Source: Podospora comata (taxonomy: Eukaryota; Ascomycota; Sordariomycetes; Sordariales; Podosporaceae). Taken from it: a stretch of 64,000 bases of DNA. Position 1 is the stretch's first letter, and each line of letters opens with the position of its first letter. Positions 52,601-63,085 of this stretch are shown piece by piece. The notes beneath the pieces were generated by a model, which did no database searches, was not told the DNA's origin, and was given only the letters and a program-made list of their open reading frames with translations. Location: assembly GCA_017354895.1 (NCBI GenBank), contig CP071499.1, positions 372,001 to 436,000 of the forward strand, in the 5' to 3' direction. Position numbers and translations under genes: made by a program.

Positions 52601-55302
52601 ACTTATAACTATATATAAATTATTAATAATTAAATAACGAAATAGTAAAAAATAATTACCCGTTACTATTAATATTTAAGTTACGGAGTTAATTAATAAA
52701 GGTATAATACTTTATATATTTAAATATACCTATCGGGTACGCCTATATATAAATTAAAGAAAGAAACGAATAAAAAATAACGTTCTATATACCTTATAAT
52801 TATTTTAAGTATTTCGTAATACTATTTAAGCTAATTAATACGTCCGTAACGTTCTAATCTCTCGTTAACTATATAATACGGAAGTACCTCGATAAAATAA
52901 TAATATATTATCTCGACGATATTTTTATTTATTTACGTACTTTAGAGAAATATAAGCGATACGTACGAGAGATATTCGACGCGCTATATAGAACCGGACT
53001 TTTAATTAATAAGGAAAAGAGCGAGTTTTACGTATAAAAAATAGTATATTTAGGATACCTAATATCATTAAATAAAGTACGTATAGAACTTAGGAAAATT
53101 ATAGTAATTAAAGATTAGTTTACGCTATAGTTATAGATATACGTTAAAGAATTTTTAGGGTTTACGAATTTCTATTAAATATTTATCTATAAGTATATAG
53201 GTATTACGCGGTTATTTAACTATATAATTAAGAAGGATATAAAGTTCCGGTAGGGGTAGGAAAAAGAGTAAACCTTTTAGAAACTAAAAAAGGTTATTTT
53301 AAAGGACTTAATATTTAAATTATTAAACCCTAATCGACCTTTTAAGGTCGAGGTAAATATATTAAATTATACGATCGGTAAATAATTAAAATAGTAAAAC
53401 GATAATAGTAAACTATACTTAATAACTTTTTTTTCGAAAAAGCTTAAAGGGGTATATTAGAACTACTTAATTTATAATAAGGAGCTACTCGCTATTATCG
53501 AAGTATTTAAGGAGTAAAGACTATATTTTAATAGTATTAAATATAAAGTATAGGTCTATACGGACTATAAAAATCTACGGTACTTTACTACTATAAAAGT
53601 CTTTAACGCGCGGTAAATATAATAGTTAAAGTTTCTTTCGGAATTTAATTTCTAGATTAACTATAAGAAGGGTTTAGAGAACGCTAAAGTAAACGTACTT
53701 AACCGGCGAGCCGACTATTATAAAAATATACTTAAGGAATTACTATTATTATTTAAGGAGGCGCTAGATAATATTTTTAAGTATCTACTATAGCCGTGGA
53801 TAAAGTATTACGTAGTATATCGCGAGAAGGTTACTTTTAATAAGTACTAAAGAAAATTAAGTAGCGATATTATAAAATAATATTAGTAAGAAAAGCTAGA
53901 GCTATAAGGTATTTAGAAAGATAGTTAAGGAAAACTATAGTATAAGAATCGAGCGTACGTGAAATTAAGTAATAAAACGATATTAGTAATAAAGATTTAT
54001 ATATCGAAGCTCGGAGGATATATAGGTATTATTAAGACTATAGAAAAGATTAAATAATACTTTAACTAACTAAGGATTAAGGACGACGTTAAAGAAGCTA
54101 TTTAATTATACTATACGTACGAGAGAATAAAGGTTACGAAGTATAAGCCTTATAGATTTCTAGAGTTACTACTAATAACGGAACGGCTATAGAGTTTAAT
54201 TATAATAAACTTTATTATTAAGCTACTAAAGTTTAAAAATACGGTAACCGGCATTAAGTATAATAGTATATTAACGGTAGTTAATAGGCTTACTAAATAA
54301 ATATACTTCTTACTATATAAAAAAACTTAGTCGGTAGAGTAACTAGTAAATATAATACTATAGTATATTATAATAATATATATATAGTTAAAAGAGTTTA
54401 TTACGGACCGCGATACTAAATTTATATTAAAATTTTAAAGAACGTTAATAACGAGGCTAGGGGTAATAAGTAAAGCGTTATTAACTTACTACCTTTAAAT
54501 AAACGGTTAAACAGAACGGCTTAATTAAATCGTAAAATAGTATTTATAGAATTATATTAATTTCGAGTAAAACGATTAGGTTAAATTATTATTTACGGTA
54601 TAATTAGCATATAATATATCGCTAACGGAGACTACAAGAATTATATTTTTCTTCGCGAATTTCGGCTACGAGGTAGACTTACGGTAGGGACTTACGGTTA
54701 AGGTACTTAGGGCTAGGGTTAAGGTAAATAAAATATATATACTTTACGGTAAGCTTAAATAAAAACTAAAGTTTATAAGAAAAAGGATATAGAAATGCTA
54801 TAATACTAAAAAGCTTAAGGGACTTTACCTTAAGGGAAGAAATACAATATTTCTTTCTATATATAATTTACGTATTAAAAAACCTAATAAAAAACTAAAC
54901 TATAGGAGAGTAGGCCCGTTTAAGGTTAAAAGGAAAATATTAAAAACGGTATTCGAATTAAAGCTACTTAATATAATATATTTACGGTTATATACTTTCT
55001 ATATCTTACTTTTAGAGCCCGTACTACCGGTAAGTAAGGCTAATATATAAGTAATAGCGGAAGACGAAAAAGAAAAATATAAAGTAAAAAAGATATTAAA
55101 TTTACGGCTTAATAAAAAGTAATTAAAGTATTTAATTATTTAATTAAAATATTTAATTATAAATAACTCGTAAGAACTAAAGGTAAACCTTAATTATTTA
55201 AATAAATAAAAAGAGTTCCACCGATAATACTTAAACTAATTAAAACCTAAGTAAAAAGAATATATATTTAGAAAGACCTTATTAAGTTTTTTTAAACGTA
55301 AA

Positions 55303-55373
55303 GAACCTTAGTAGAAATCGAACCTACGCCTCCGACGTAATAATCGACGTACTATACACTATACTATAAGGTT
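55303..55373 (-). pseudogene. tRNA-like relic 1
   Basis: Read on the minus strand, the 5' AACCTTA pairs perfectly with the 3' TAAGGTT as an acceptor stem. A T-arm-like GTAGGTTCGATTTCTAC and a D-arm-like ATAGTATAGTG are present. The anticodon arm is degenerate, so no identity is assigned. It sits between the pol-like interior and the right LTR of the fossil element. Confidence 0.5.
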
Positions 55374-55514
55374 AGTAAATACGAGGGAATCTAGGCCCAA
55401 TTAGCACTATACGCTTTTACCGCCGTAAGAAAAGATATACTATTAACGGGGCAGCTAAAAAGAGAGATCTATATTTAAATTTACGGAGGGGTATTTATAA
55501 ATTTAAATATAAAA

Positions 55515-55586
55515 GAACCTCGATAGGAATCGAACCTACGCCTTCGGTAAAAAAAGCCGACGTACTACGTACTATACTACGAGGTT
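55515..55586 (-). pseudogene. tRNA-like relic 2
   Basis: Minus strand: the AACCTCG/CGAGGTT acceptor stem is perfect over 7 bp. The D-arm-like region is GTAGTATAGTACGTAGTACG, and the T-arm is GTAGGTTCGATTCCTAT. The anticodon region reads TCGGC, a T run, then ACCGA, not a clean 7-base loop. It is similar to relic 1, about 140 bases away, so the two probably share an origin. Confidence 0.55.
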
Positions 55587-56418
55587 AAAAGGTATAAGGG
55601 GGCCTAAATATAAAGACTATTATGCGTCTTAACTATTTTGGGAAGTAGAAGGCGCGCTACTAGTAATATCCTACGCGGCTAAGAAGGAAGGACCGGCCGT
55701 GCCCGGATCTAGAGAAAAGTTAGGTAACTAGTCGAAGCCTAAGGAAGGACCTAGGAAGGAGAAGTCGGAAGGAACGGTAGCGGAGGACTCTACTACGGAA
55801 GGATTCCGAGGATCTAAAAAAGTAAGGGCCGGAGGAAAGGCGTTGCCGGACGACGAAATAGCTTGTACCGCCAGAGTAACCTCCTTTTATTTAATACGCT
55901 TTAGCTCTTTAATACTATCGAGGCTACGAGAGATAGCTATAGCTATTCGCTTAAACTATATTCGTTTCTATAAGCGTAAGTAATTAATTTTTTAATCTAG
56001 GGCCGCGCGCTAAGACTTAGCCTCTACTATCTTAGTCTCTATCTAATTATATTAAAAAATAACTTTACGGAGCTATTGGACGGATAACCCGCGGGCGTCG
56101 TAGAGGGATTAGTTATACTCTATATAGGAAATATAACGCTTAAAAATAAAAGGGGAAATCTTATAAATAAAACTATACTTCTCGTAAAAGGAATAAATAT
56201 ACTTTATAATAATAAGAAACCGTAGGACGGAAGTAAATAGCTCGTTACGATCCACTATTTTCGGGTGTGGAGGTTTAATACCGGGGCGTGCCTTACGTAC
56301 GCGGTTAAACATCGTAAAGTATAATAAAAAGGAGAAAAAGGGGGAAACTTATAAGTGTTAATAGACGTAAGAAAGTAGGCTAGGCCGACGGGACTTCGGC
56401 CTGGGAGGGGGAGCGTCG

Positions 56419-56784
56419 TGTTACGGCTTAATATTTAGTAGGGCGCAGGCGTACCACGGACCAATCGTTAGTATGGGAGCCCGGACTAATCAGAACGGGA
56501 TTATTGGGATCGAGGATCGATCCAGAAGAGTCAATCCCAAAAGGGACAGTATCGATAGGATCGATAGTCGAGTCTATCGATCCAGGACGGCGCCAGGCTT
56601 GGCACCGGGACTATATATACGGAGGAACTGGCTGGTGTAGATAGACAGTTCCGCAGTATGCAATTCAAGCTTATATTCACGGTATCTAGTGTTTACATTG
56701 AGACATCTTGTTGTGCACTGTTTAGCTGCACCGAACCAGGATTATTCAGAAGTGCCTTCAACCAGTATCCCTTTCAGAGGTTCT
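56419..56784 (+). repeat. right LTR
   Basis: It starts TGTTACGGCTTA and follows the left LTR to a GAGGTTC near its end, where the inverted LTR fragment begins. Differences from the left copy are mostly C/T and G/A. Confidence 0.82.
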
Positions 56785-56979
56785 TGTGACGAACCCCTAT
56801 CCAGAACCTCTGAAAAGGATACTGGTCGAAGGCACTTCTGAATAATCGTGGCTCGGTGCAGCTAAACAGTGCACAACAAGATGTCTCATATGTCAACACA
56901 AGATACCGTGAATACAAGCTTGAATTGCATACTGCGGAACTATCTATCTACACCAGCCAGTTCCTCCGTATATATAGAC
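56785..56979 (-). mobile_element. inverted LTR fragment abutting the right LTR
   Basis: Starts TGTGACGAACCCCTATCCAG, the reverse complement of the LTR end, and follows the reverse-complemented LTR to CCTCCGTATATATAG. With the right LTR it forms a head-to-head inverted pair with long complementary arms. Confidence 0.8.
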
Positions 56980-57821
56980 CTATTTATCACAATTATCACC
57001 AGTGATAATGTCGATTATCACTCGTCGTCACCGAAGGCTGGTGATAATCGTGATTATCACCCTTGGCGCTAGTGATAATCTGACTTCCCCACTTTCCGTT
57101 CCTAGTGATTGGACGGGTCGCACCCCGCGCTCCCCACTTCTGTCAGGTCCGTGACAATAGACCAATGGATCACCAAGGATCATGGTGCCAAGAATGATCC
57201 TGGATCACTCCCGTCACCTTAGGACCACTTGGATCACCGCGCTCCTGGCGCTCCCCGGCGCTCCACTTCCTATTGGTTCCCGTAGCGATTGACTGGCACC
57301 TCCTGTGCCCCACATCTGTTCATCTTGCCTGTTGGCTTAACTGTGACACTTTACTAGCGATCGCATCGGACTTTACCGCATACTTCGGGACAGTCCTAAA
57401 CTCGACATAAGTAATAGTAAGATCAAGGAGCGTTATATATTAGAGGGCGAGCTACTAGTATAGAACGATAATTACGGATGAATCGAGCCTTTCTATAAAA
57501 TCCGCTAGTACATAAAACGATTAGGGCGTTTTCTCGGCACTACTTATAATTTACCCGTCGACTTAAATAACTATGATATAATTATATTCTATAATATTTT
57601 GCTCCTGGACGACATCGTCTACATTACAGAAAGCCATAATATAAGGCGGCGACTGCTTAAATCTGTAGTTCCCTATTCCCGGCCGTGCCGATATAGGATC
57701 CCGCGAAGTAGTCGCATTCTCGTCCTTCAATGCAGACGCCTCAGCGGAGCATTCGCTCGAGCCATTACACAGTGCTGGGAAGGATTTATGCTGAAAGGCT
57801 GCGAGTATAGGGGTCGACATA
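56980..57821. other. repeat-rich gap with a GATA-motif cluster, then AT-rich sequence
   Basis: At 56984-57078 seven TTATCAC/GTGATAA units occur on alternating strands. 57100-57340 is GC-normal with repeated GGATCA and GGCGCTCC words. From about 57340 AT-rich TA-loaded sequence resumes to about 57600. The block looks like remains of one or more further transposons. No gene was recognised. Confidence 0.5.
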
Positions 57822-60317
57822 TTAAACCCAAATGTAGGTCGCCTTCTGCAAATCCTGCTCAAAAAGCTTATCATCCTCACTGAGGCACTCCGGCGACAGC
57901 TCCTCCCCGTCTTCCGACCTCCCCAGCAACCCGAGCCGGCACGACGCCTTGGTGAGAACGGACCGCTCAAAATCAATGACCATGACTGGGTCGCTCGGCA
58001 TATGACTCCATACCAGATTCTCCCGCCGGACGTCGCCGTGTGCCACCCCTAGGGCGTGGAGGCTCTGCAGAGATCGGATCACGTTTCTCCGTATCCCGAC
58101 ACTACTTGGTTGCTCCCGAGCTTCACGTAGATCCCTGCCGGCCCACGAGAGGAGGAGGAAGTAAATGATGTGGACATCGGCCGCGTAGAAATAGCGCCGT
58201 CCCAGCTCCCGAAGGTCGATGGTGCCAAGAGAGACGGGGACGTAAAGGCCTTGGATCGGTTGAAGCTGCTCGTATATACGCGCTTCGTGCTCGATAAAGC
58301 GTACTGATGACGACGTGGTCCCCTTGGCAGCCAACGTATAGCCGTGGCTGAGTAGTGTGATGCGAAATAAGGCTCCCCGAGCACCGTATCTCCCCAGGGG
58401 CATGATACCCTCGTCCAAGGTTGCGCGGAGCTGTTGGCGTAGCCGCTCTAGAAAGACGTGGATAGGTAGCGAGTGTGTCTTTTGGCGACCTAGGGATGGC
58501 GATAATGAGGACTTGATGTGTGATGATGACGACGACGACGACGATGATGATGATGATGATGACTGGGCGTGTGGTGACGACTCGACATAGGGCCGGCGGT
58601 GGAGGGCTATGTTGGGACATGCGGGATCGAGAGCCCCCCCTCGGACAAGACCGAGTAAGCACGCATGTGTGCAGAACGGTGGTGTTTGTGGCTGGGAAGA
58701 ATGTGTGCGGTTCTGTGTCTGCGTGCCACCAGGAGCAGTAGCCGCCGCCGCCGCTGTAGCTCCGGATGACTGCGTAGCGCTACGCTTCCTCTTCGACCCT
58801 CTTTGGGCGGCAGCAGGAGAGGGGTGGGAGCCAGGATTGGGGCCGGCATCGTCGTCGTCGGGCGGCGGAGGACCCTGCCCCCGGCCGAGGGATGGCGGCG
58901 GCTCATCTGCCTGGGGACTCTTTTTCCTTCTCGGGTGGCGGAACGGGATGGGGGACCGGTCGTACCCGACGTAGGTCCGTGGTTCCCAGCAGCGCCCTGA
59001 CGAAGGAGGTGTGCGAGCGGCCGGCGTGTTCCCCATCTGGGCCAAGATCTCGTCCCAGTCCTCATTCCAGGTCGAGGCACCCGATATGGCGCGGTCCCGC
59101 GCATCTTGACCCTGCGACCCGGGTCCGAGCAGCGCCATCACAGTGAAGGCCAGCAGCTGGCTGACGGCGGTGCAGTAGGGAATAAGTTCGGCTGGCTGGG
59201 CCTGGCACTCGTGGGTGGGTTCGGCGACATGGTAGTACAGCGTGGATGGGTCGGCCCAGTCGATCTTGAGGAAGATCATGACCTCGCCTGTGGCAACAAG
59301 CCCCATCTCGAGCCCAGCCTGGAGCATGTAGTGGTAAGTCTGGGTGGCAGCTGCAGCTGAGAGCCTCCTGGCAAAGTAACGGAAGCGGTCGTCATCGTTG
59401 TTCGGGATCTCGATGCAATTCACCACGTCGCGAACCACGTCCAGGTCTTCAATTCCTTCCCGCACATGCTGTGCCGTTAGCTTGTGGGGAGCCTTGTATT
59501 CCAGCACGTATGCAAGCGTTCGGTCACCGTTCAAGGACCGGTACACACAGATCTGGTCAGGCCGGATGGAGATCTTATTAGTAGGTGGGACGTGTGGTGG
59601 CGGCGGCGGCGTCGATGGTGCGGCGCTTGTGGAAGGAGTTGTATCGCTATTGAGAATGTTCATGTGGTTCTCGAAGAAGATACCATCCCCCACGCCCAAA
59701 AGCGGTGGTATTGCGTCTTGGTGTTGTTGGGCACGCGTGAATTGATCGATGATGCATTGCACAGGAAGCTCGACAGCAGTGTGATGAAACCGCTCAAGGT
59801 CGCGCTCGCTACCAATTGGGGACCCAGCTGCTAGGCGGCTGCCAATACCCTGGACAAAATCACGCGATTCAAGTAATTGGAGTGTTTCGGGAAAGAAGGC
59901 GATAACCTTGCCAAGCGCAGCCCTCTGTTCATCAAGGAAGCCATCCCACTGTGCAAGGCGGCGGGGGCAGTATTTTCCCGCCGGGTCTGTCCAGATTCCC
60001 TGGGTCGTGAACCGTCGATCGGTCTGGACGCGGAATTTTGTCGACAGGTGGTCGTGGCAGAGCTGAAAGTACTCGATAAGAGTGGTCGGACGCCTTTGCT
60101 CCTGCAACTCTACAACTTGTTGTGCTTGTTTATCGGCGCGTTGTTTCTCGGCGATGGCGTTCTGCTCCGCTTCTGCACGGAGATGCTCTGCTTCTGCACG
60201 GAGACGCTCTGCTTCTGCACGGAGACGCTCTGCTTCTGTACGGTGACGCTCCGCTTCTGTACGGTGACGCTCCGCTTCCTGGAGCTGTTTGACAAGTTCC
60301 TCATAGCTTGGATCCAT
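57822..60317 (-). CDS. large fungal protein: coiled coil, PD-(D/E)xK nuclease-like domain, protein-kinase-like domain
   Basis: An 831-residue uninterrupted frame. Residues about 13-60 are heptad repeats of EAER-x-R units. About 75-400 is a conserved-looking globular region with RPDQICVY (252-259) and TLAYVLEYKAPHKL (267-280): P253-D254 ... E273-x-K275 fits a restriction-endonuclease-fold active site. A long Pro/Ser/Gln-rich linker (about 425-605, with a Ser run encoded by a TCA/TCG-type repeat) leads to a kinase-like C-terminal domain: GYTLAAKGT (Lys), FIEHEARIYEQL (Glu helix), VAHGDVRRENLVW (HGD at 760-762) and VMVIDFERS (DFE at 782-784). REase-fold plus kinase pairings are known among the mobile, Crinkler-related effector families of eukaryotes. 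The C-terminus (QDLQKATYIWV) is not obviously cut. Confidence 0.75.
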   Translation of the reverse strand: MDPSYEELVKQLQEAERHRTEAERHRTEAERLRAEAERLRAEAEHLRAEAEQNAIAEKQRADKQAQQVVELQEQRRPTTLIEYFQLCHDHLSTKFRVQTDRRFTTQGIWTDPAGKYCPRRLAQWDGFLDEQRAALGKVIAFFPETLQLLESRDFVQGIGSRLAAGSPIGSERDLERFHHTAVELPVQCIIDQFTRAQQHQDAIPPLLGVGDGIFFENHMNILNSDTTPSTSAAPSTPPPPPHVPPTNKISIRPDQICVYRSLNGDRTLAYVLEYKAPHKLTAQHVREGIEDLDVVRDVVNCIEIPNNDDDRFRYFARRLSAAAATQTYHYMLQAGLEMGLVATGEVMIFLKIDWADPSTLYYHVAEPTHECQAQPAELIPYCTAVSQLLAFTVMALLGPGSQGQDARDRAISGASTWNEDWDEILAQMGNTPAARTPPSSGRCWEPRTYVGYDRSPIPFRHPRRKKSPQADEPPPSLGRGQGPPPPDDDDAGPNPGSHPSPAAAQRGSKRKRSATQSSGATAAAAATAPGGTQTQNRTHSSQPQTPPFCTHACLLGLVRGGALDPACPNIALHRRPYVESSPHAQSSSSSSSSSSSSSSHIKSSLSPSLGRQKTHSLPIHVFLERLRQQLRATLDEGIMPLGRYGARGALFRITLLSHGYTLAAKGTTSSSVRFIEHEARIYEQLQPIQGLYVPVSLGTIDLRELGRRYFYAADVHIIYFLLLSWAGRDLREAREQPSSVGIRRNVIRSLQSLHALGVAHGDVRRENLVWSHMPSDPVMVIDFERSVLTKASCRLGLLGRSEDGEELSPECLSEDDKLFEQDLQKATYIWV

Positions 60318-60976
60318 CTTGGTGTTTTCTTGTGCTGTGTGGTGTTTCTTGTGTTGTGTAGTTGTTTTCTCGTACGTGGTTCACATGCCACACGTTTGTT
60401 GCAACACTCATTATCGATAACGTCTATGCCATTGCCAAAGGCACGGACCCTTCATTGACTGTGCGAGTTATGATTGATTTACACGTTGCTGTTTCACTTC
60501 TATTGGCCAGGCCATCTTTGCCCCAAAACCAATGGCCTTCGTCTTGGCTGCGAACTGGAATCTCCATATCACTAAGGAAACCTCCAAGAAGTGGTTCAAA
60601 TCAGTGCTCAAGCTCACACCACAACCCCCCTCGCCTCCAAGCGGTTCAGCGCAGCGTCTTTGTAAGGAGCAGCGTAAACAATTTCAGCGGATCTACAGCT
60701 CCCCTGAGTGCCAGTCTTTGGGGTAGTCTGGACGCGGCTCTTAAGCCTCGCTCGGTGCCGGCTGTTATGGAGCCGAGTCCCCCTTCGACGTGCATTCCTG
60801 GCCGTTTTGCACCTGCATTAAGTCTCTTGCCTACACCACGCATAACCCCTCAGACACACGGGTTCAGCACTCCTGCTGTGAGTGCTGCTTCCCATATTCT
60901 CGGAAGAAGTTCGTCGATGGGCTTTGCCATGGCTCAAGCCTCTACCACATCTGCTGCTCAGGCTATTACCTCGTCT
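60318..60976. other. intergenic region, nothing firmly recognised
   Basis: Upstream region of the kinase-like gene. A 256-codon plus-strand frame starting at 60362 overlaps the antisense of the Sec17 fragment and has no domain signal; I do not call it. Confidence 0.4.
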
Positions 60977-61291
60977 TTACGAGAACTCGTTGTCAGGCTC
61001 CTCGATCTGTTTCTTGATCTTGACCAGCAGCTCCGTCTTCCACTTGTCCAATCGGCTCATCTGATCGTAGGCATAGAGCTTATCTGTAAACACCTCCTGG
61101 TTGCCCGCCTCCACAGCCTCGATCAAGTTTGACAAGAGCTGGAACTCGCGCTGACGGCCAAAAGAGGGCTCCTTTTCCCTGTATCGCTCAATGTTGCGGT
61201 GGGCCCTGTCCAGATCCTTGGTAGCCAAGATGCAAATTCCAGCCTTGAAGAAGTACTCCTTAACCGAGTACTTCACCTCGGAATTGTTTAA
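60977..61291 (-). pseudogene. SEC17: C-terminal fragment of alpha-SNAP (Sec17)
   Basis: The frame encodes only the last third of an alpha-SNAP: EVKYSVKEYFFKAGICILAT, RQREFQLLSNLIEAVEAGNQ and YAYDQMSRLDKWKTELLVKI, ending EEPDNEFS. The family is about 290 residues; here roughly 100 remain, without a break. Just upstream of GTGAAG stands an acceptor-like AATTCCGAG after GGCTGATTAA, which could be the end of an intron, so the piece looks like a DNA-level copy, not a retrocopy. No upstream exons are seen. Alpha-SNAP binds SNARE complexes and recruits NSF; the C-terminal part kept here is the NSF-contacting end. It is surrounded by mobile DNA and almost surely not a full gene. Confidence 0.72.
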
Positions 61292-62211
61292 TCAGCCTTG
61301 CGCGTTGCGGAATGAATGTGACTATTCGAAGTGGAAATAAGGTGGCGGAGGAGAAGTGGTCTAATATTGGTGGTAGCCGGTTTTCTGGACTGTCTGATAT
61401 GATAAGATCCCTCGCTACTATCCCCTCTCGAGCCGGAAAACGTAAAGGAGTCGATAGGGGTTAAAAGATAACTCTAAAGGCCGACAAACGCAAGTAGATG
61501 ACCAGCCGGGCGCTCTCCGGAGTAGATGTAAAAACCTTATTAATAACGATCTGCTGTCCGAAACTGAAACCTAGACATTTCATTATAAATTGCGGCTTTC
61601 GTGATGTCCAGGACTCCACGGCAGAGTCGAAAAGATCGGTCTCATACCTGACTCGGCTGTTGGTCAGGTCGGTCGATTTGTCTGCATGTAGTTTTATAAA
61701 GAGGATGGATTGACGCAAGAGTTGAGGGAGAGGGAGAAACGAGTTTAACTTAGTTGATCTACCTGTTCTTGCCTGGCTAACTGGGTATGTCAGCACATCC
61801 GAACCTGTCTATGGAAAGCAGCGCCTGAACTGGGACGGAAGTCATTAAATAGAAGCGCAATAAAAGCAGGAAGCCATCGTCAGGTCTGCAGAAGTCACGA
61901 TCAATTACCGTTCAGACTTCAAATGCTCAGGCGGCTCGGGCGGTTCATGTTACAGATGTCAAGTAGGTGGGTGGGGTGGATCAATCCGATCCAGGTAAAA
62001 TGCCTCGTCAACTACCCCTCCAGAAAAAGTTGCGAGGAAATTTCGTCACGCCCAAAATACATAGCCCAAACCAAAAATTATCAGGCTGGAAATTACCACA
62101 CATCGAGGACTCGTAGAGCTCACAATAAATATCTGGCTGGCGGAACCCAACCTTTCACATGTATTTTACCCTTACATCTCCCCTCGCACAAGACACACCA
62201 CAACGCACAAT
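61292..62211. other. intergenic region, nothing recognised
   Basis: About 920 bases. A 111-codon minus-strand frame at 61461-61796 shows no family signal. The stretch holds the promoter of the 62212 gene. Confidence 0.4.
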
Positions 62212-62793
62212 ATGGACGGGCCGCTCAAGATGAACGGGGCCTTGCGGGCATTATCACTAAAGGCCTGCCGCGAGAGCGATAATTGGGATACGGTAACACA
62301 AGGGCAGACCTTCTCATACCAAGCAAAGGGTACCAAGGCACACGAAGACCTCGTCCTTCAATTCCTCGAGGATTATGTATGTATATACTGGATGTTACGA
62401 AATACTCTGGCTAACATATTCATTAAGCATGATTACATTCAGCACTGGGAGGCTGGCTGTGAGATCGTCAGGCGAGGACCGTTTATGTTAAAAGAAGGAG
62501 GTAGGGCAAAAGCAAGCGGCATGATCATCCCTCTCTTGGAGGACGACAGCGAGCTTGGCGCAGCTGAGAAACCTCTTGTCAAACTCATCAAGCTCCCGCC
62601 ATCTAAATTCGAAAGCGATGTTTCTTTCGGGTGGCAAGGGTGTGTCTTTTTGTCCGATCAAGATAGTAGAATCAAGGTAGAGAAAAGTAGTATAAAGTTT
62701 ATCCTGTTGCACGCTGTGCCCAAGAAGGAGGATACTATGGAAAACACCAACACTGGGGAAGGGCAGGCTGTGGGGGATATGGGCAAGTTGTAG
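62212..62793 (+). CDS. unknown protein, two exons
   Basis: The frame is open from ATG 62212 to 62793. A standard fungal intron lies inside it (62377-62427, 51 nt: GTATGT, GGCTAACA branch, TTAAG). Because 51 is a multiple of three the frame stays open either way, so spliced and unspliced forms would be 176 and 193 residues. The spliced form reads EDLVLQFLEDYHDYIQHWEA. The middle (GRAKASGMIIPLLEDDSELG; LIKLPPSKFESDVSFGWQGC) is protein-like. No known family; no signal peptide. It lies beside a Ulp1-like protease gene and near mobile-element remains, so it may belong to a transposon's cargo. Confidence 0.5.
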   Translation: MDGPLKMNGALRALSLKACRESDNWDTVTQGQTFSYQAKGTKAHEDLVLQFLEDYVCIYWMLRNTLANIFIKHDYIQHWEAGCEIVRRGPFMLKEGGRAKASGMIIPLLEDDSELGAAEKPLVKLIKLPPSKFESDVSFGWQGCVFLSDQDSRIKVEKSSIKFILLHAVPKKEDTMENTNTGEGQAVGDMGKL

Positions 62794-63085
62794 ACGGTGG
62801 GGAAGGGGTTAGGGACCTATGAAGAGGTTCACACAGGATACAGGGTTTCCAGAGGAATTAAAATCAGTCCCAGGCAGATTGAGTACCTCGTCGGAGAACC
62901 ACTGATGGCCATGATTATCAAGATCAACCTCCATAGACCCAGCCGCGCCCATCGACAAACTGAGCTGTCCGGGATACTCGAGCTCATTTCCGGCCTCCCA
63001 CAAATCCCTCGCTCCAGCCCCGTTACCTAGTTGCACCTCGCCTAGTCCCTGATAATGGATCCCCAGAAGTGGCCTCATGGCAGTG

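Larger units (their letters stand above)
49286..56784 (+). mobile_element. fossil Ty3/Gypsy-type LTR retroelement
   Basis: About 7.5 kb with direct LTRs. The interior is very AT-rich; in the plus direction it still shows recognisable traces of Gypsy pol, including reverse transcriptase-like sequence around 52.5-53.0 kb and later pol-like segments, preceded by gag-like sequence around 50-51 kb. It is broken beyond function, with dozens of breaks throughout, in the style of repeat-induced point mutation. The LTRs are better preserved than the interior. It is fairly old, or younger and quickly mutated by RIP; sequence alone cannot separate these. It lies among inverted fragments of its own LTR family. 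Confidence 0.85.

Noticed and set aside
58607-59104. 165-codon minus-strand frame inside the kinase-like gene
   Set aside because: It is an alternative frame of the Pro/Ser-rich linker, with no start context or domain.
60150-60290. 21-bp tandem repeat as a possible CRISPR-like or minisatellite array
   Set aside because: The units are coding and in register, giving the EAER heptads of a coiled coil; there are no spacers.
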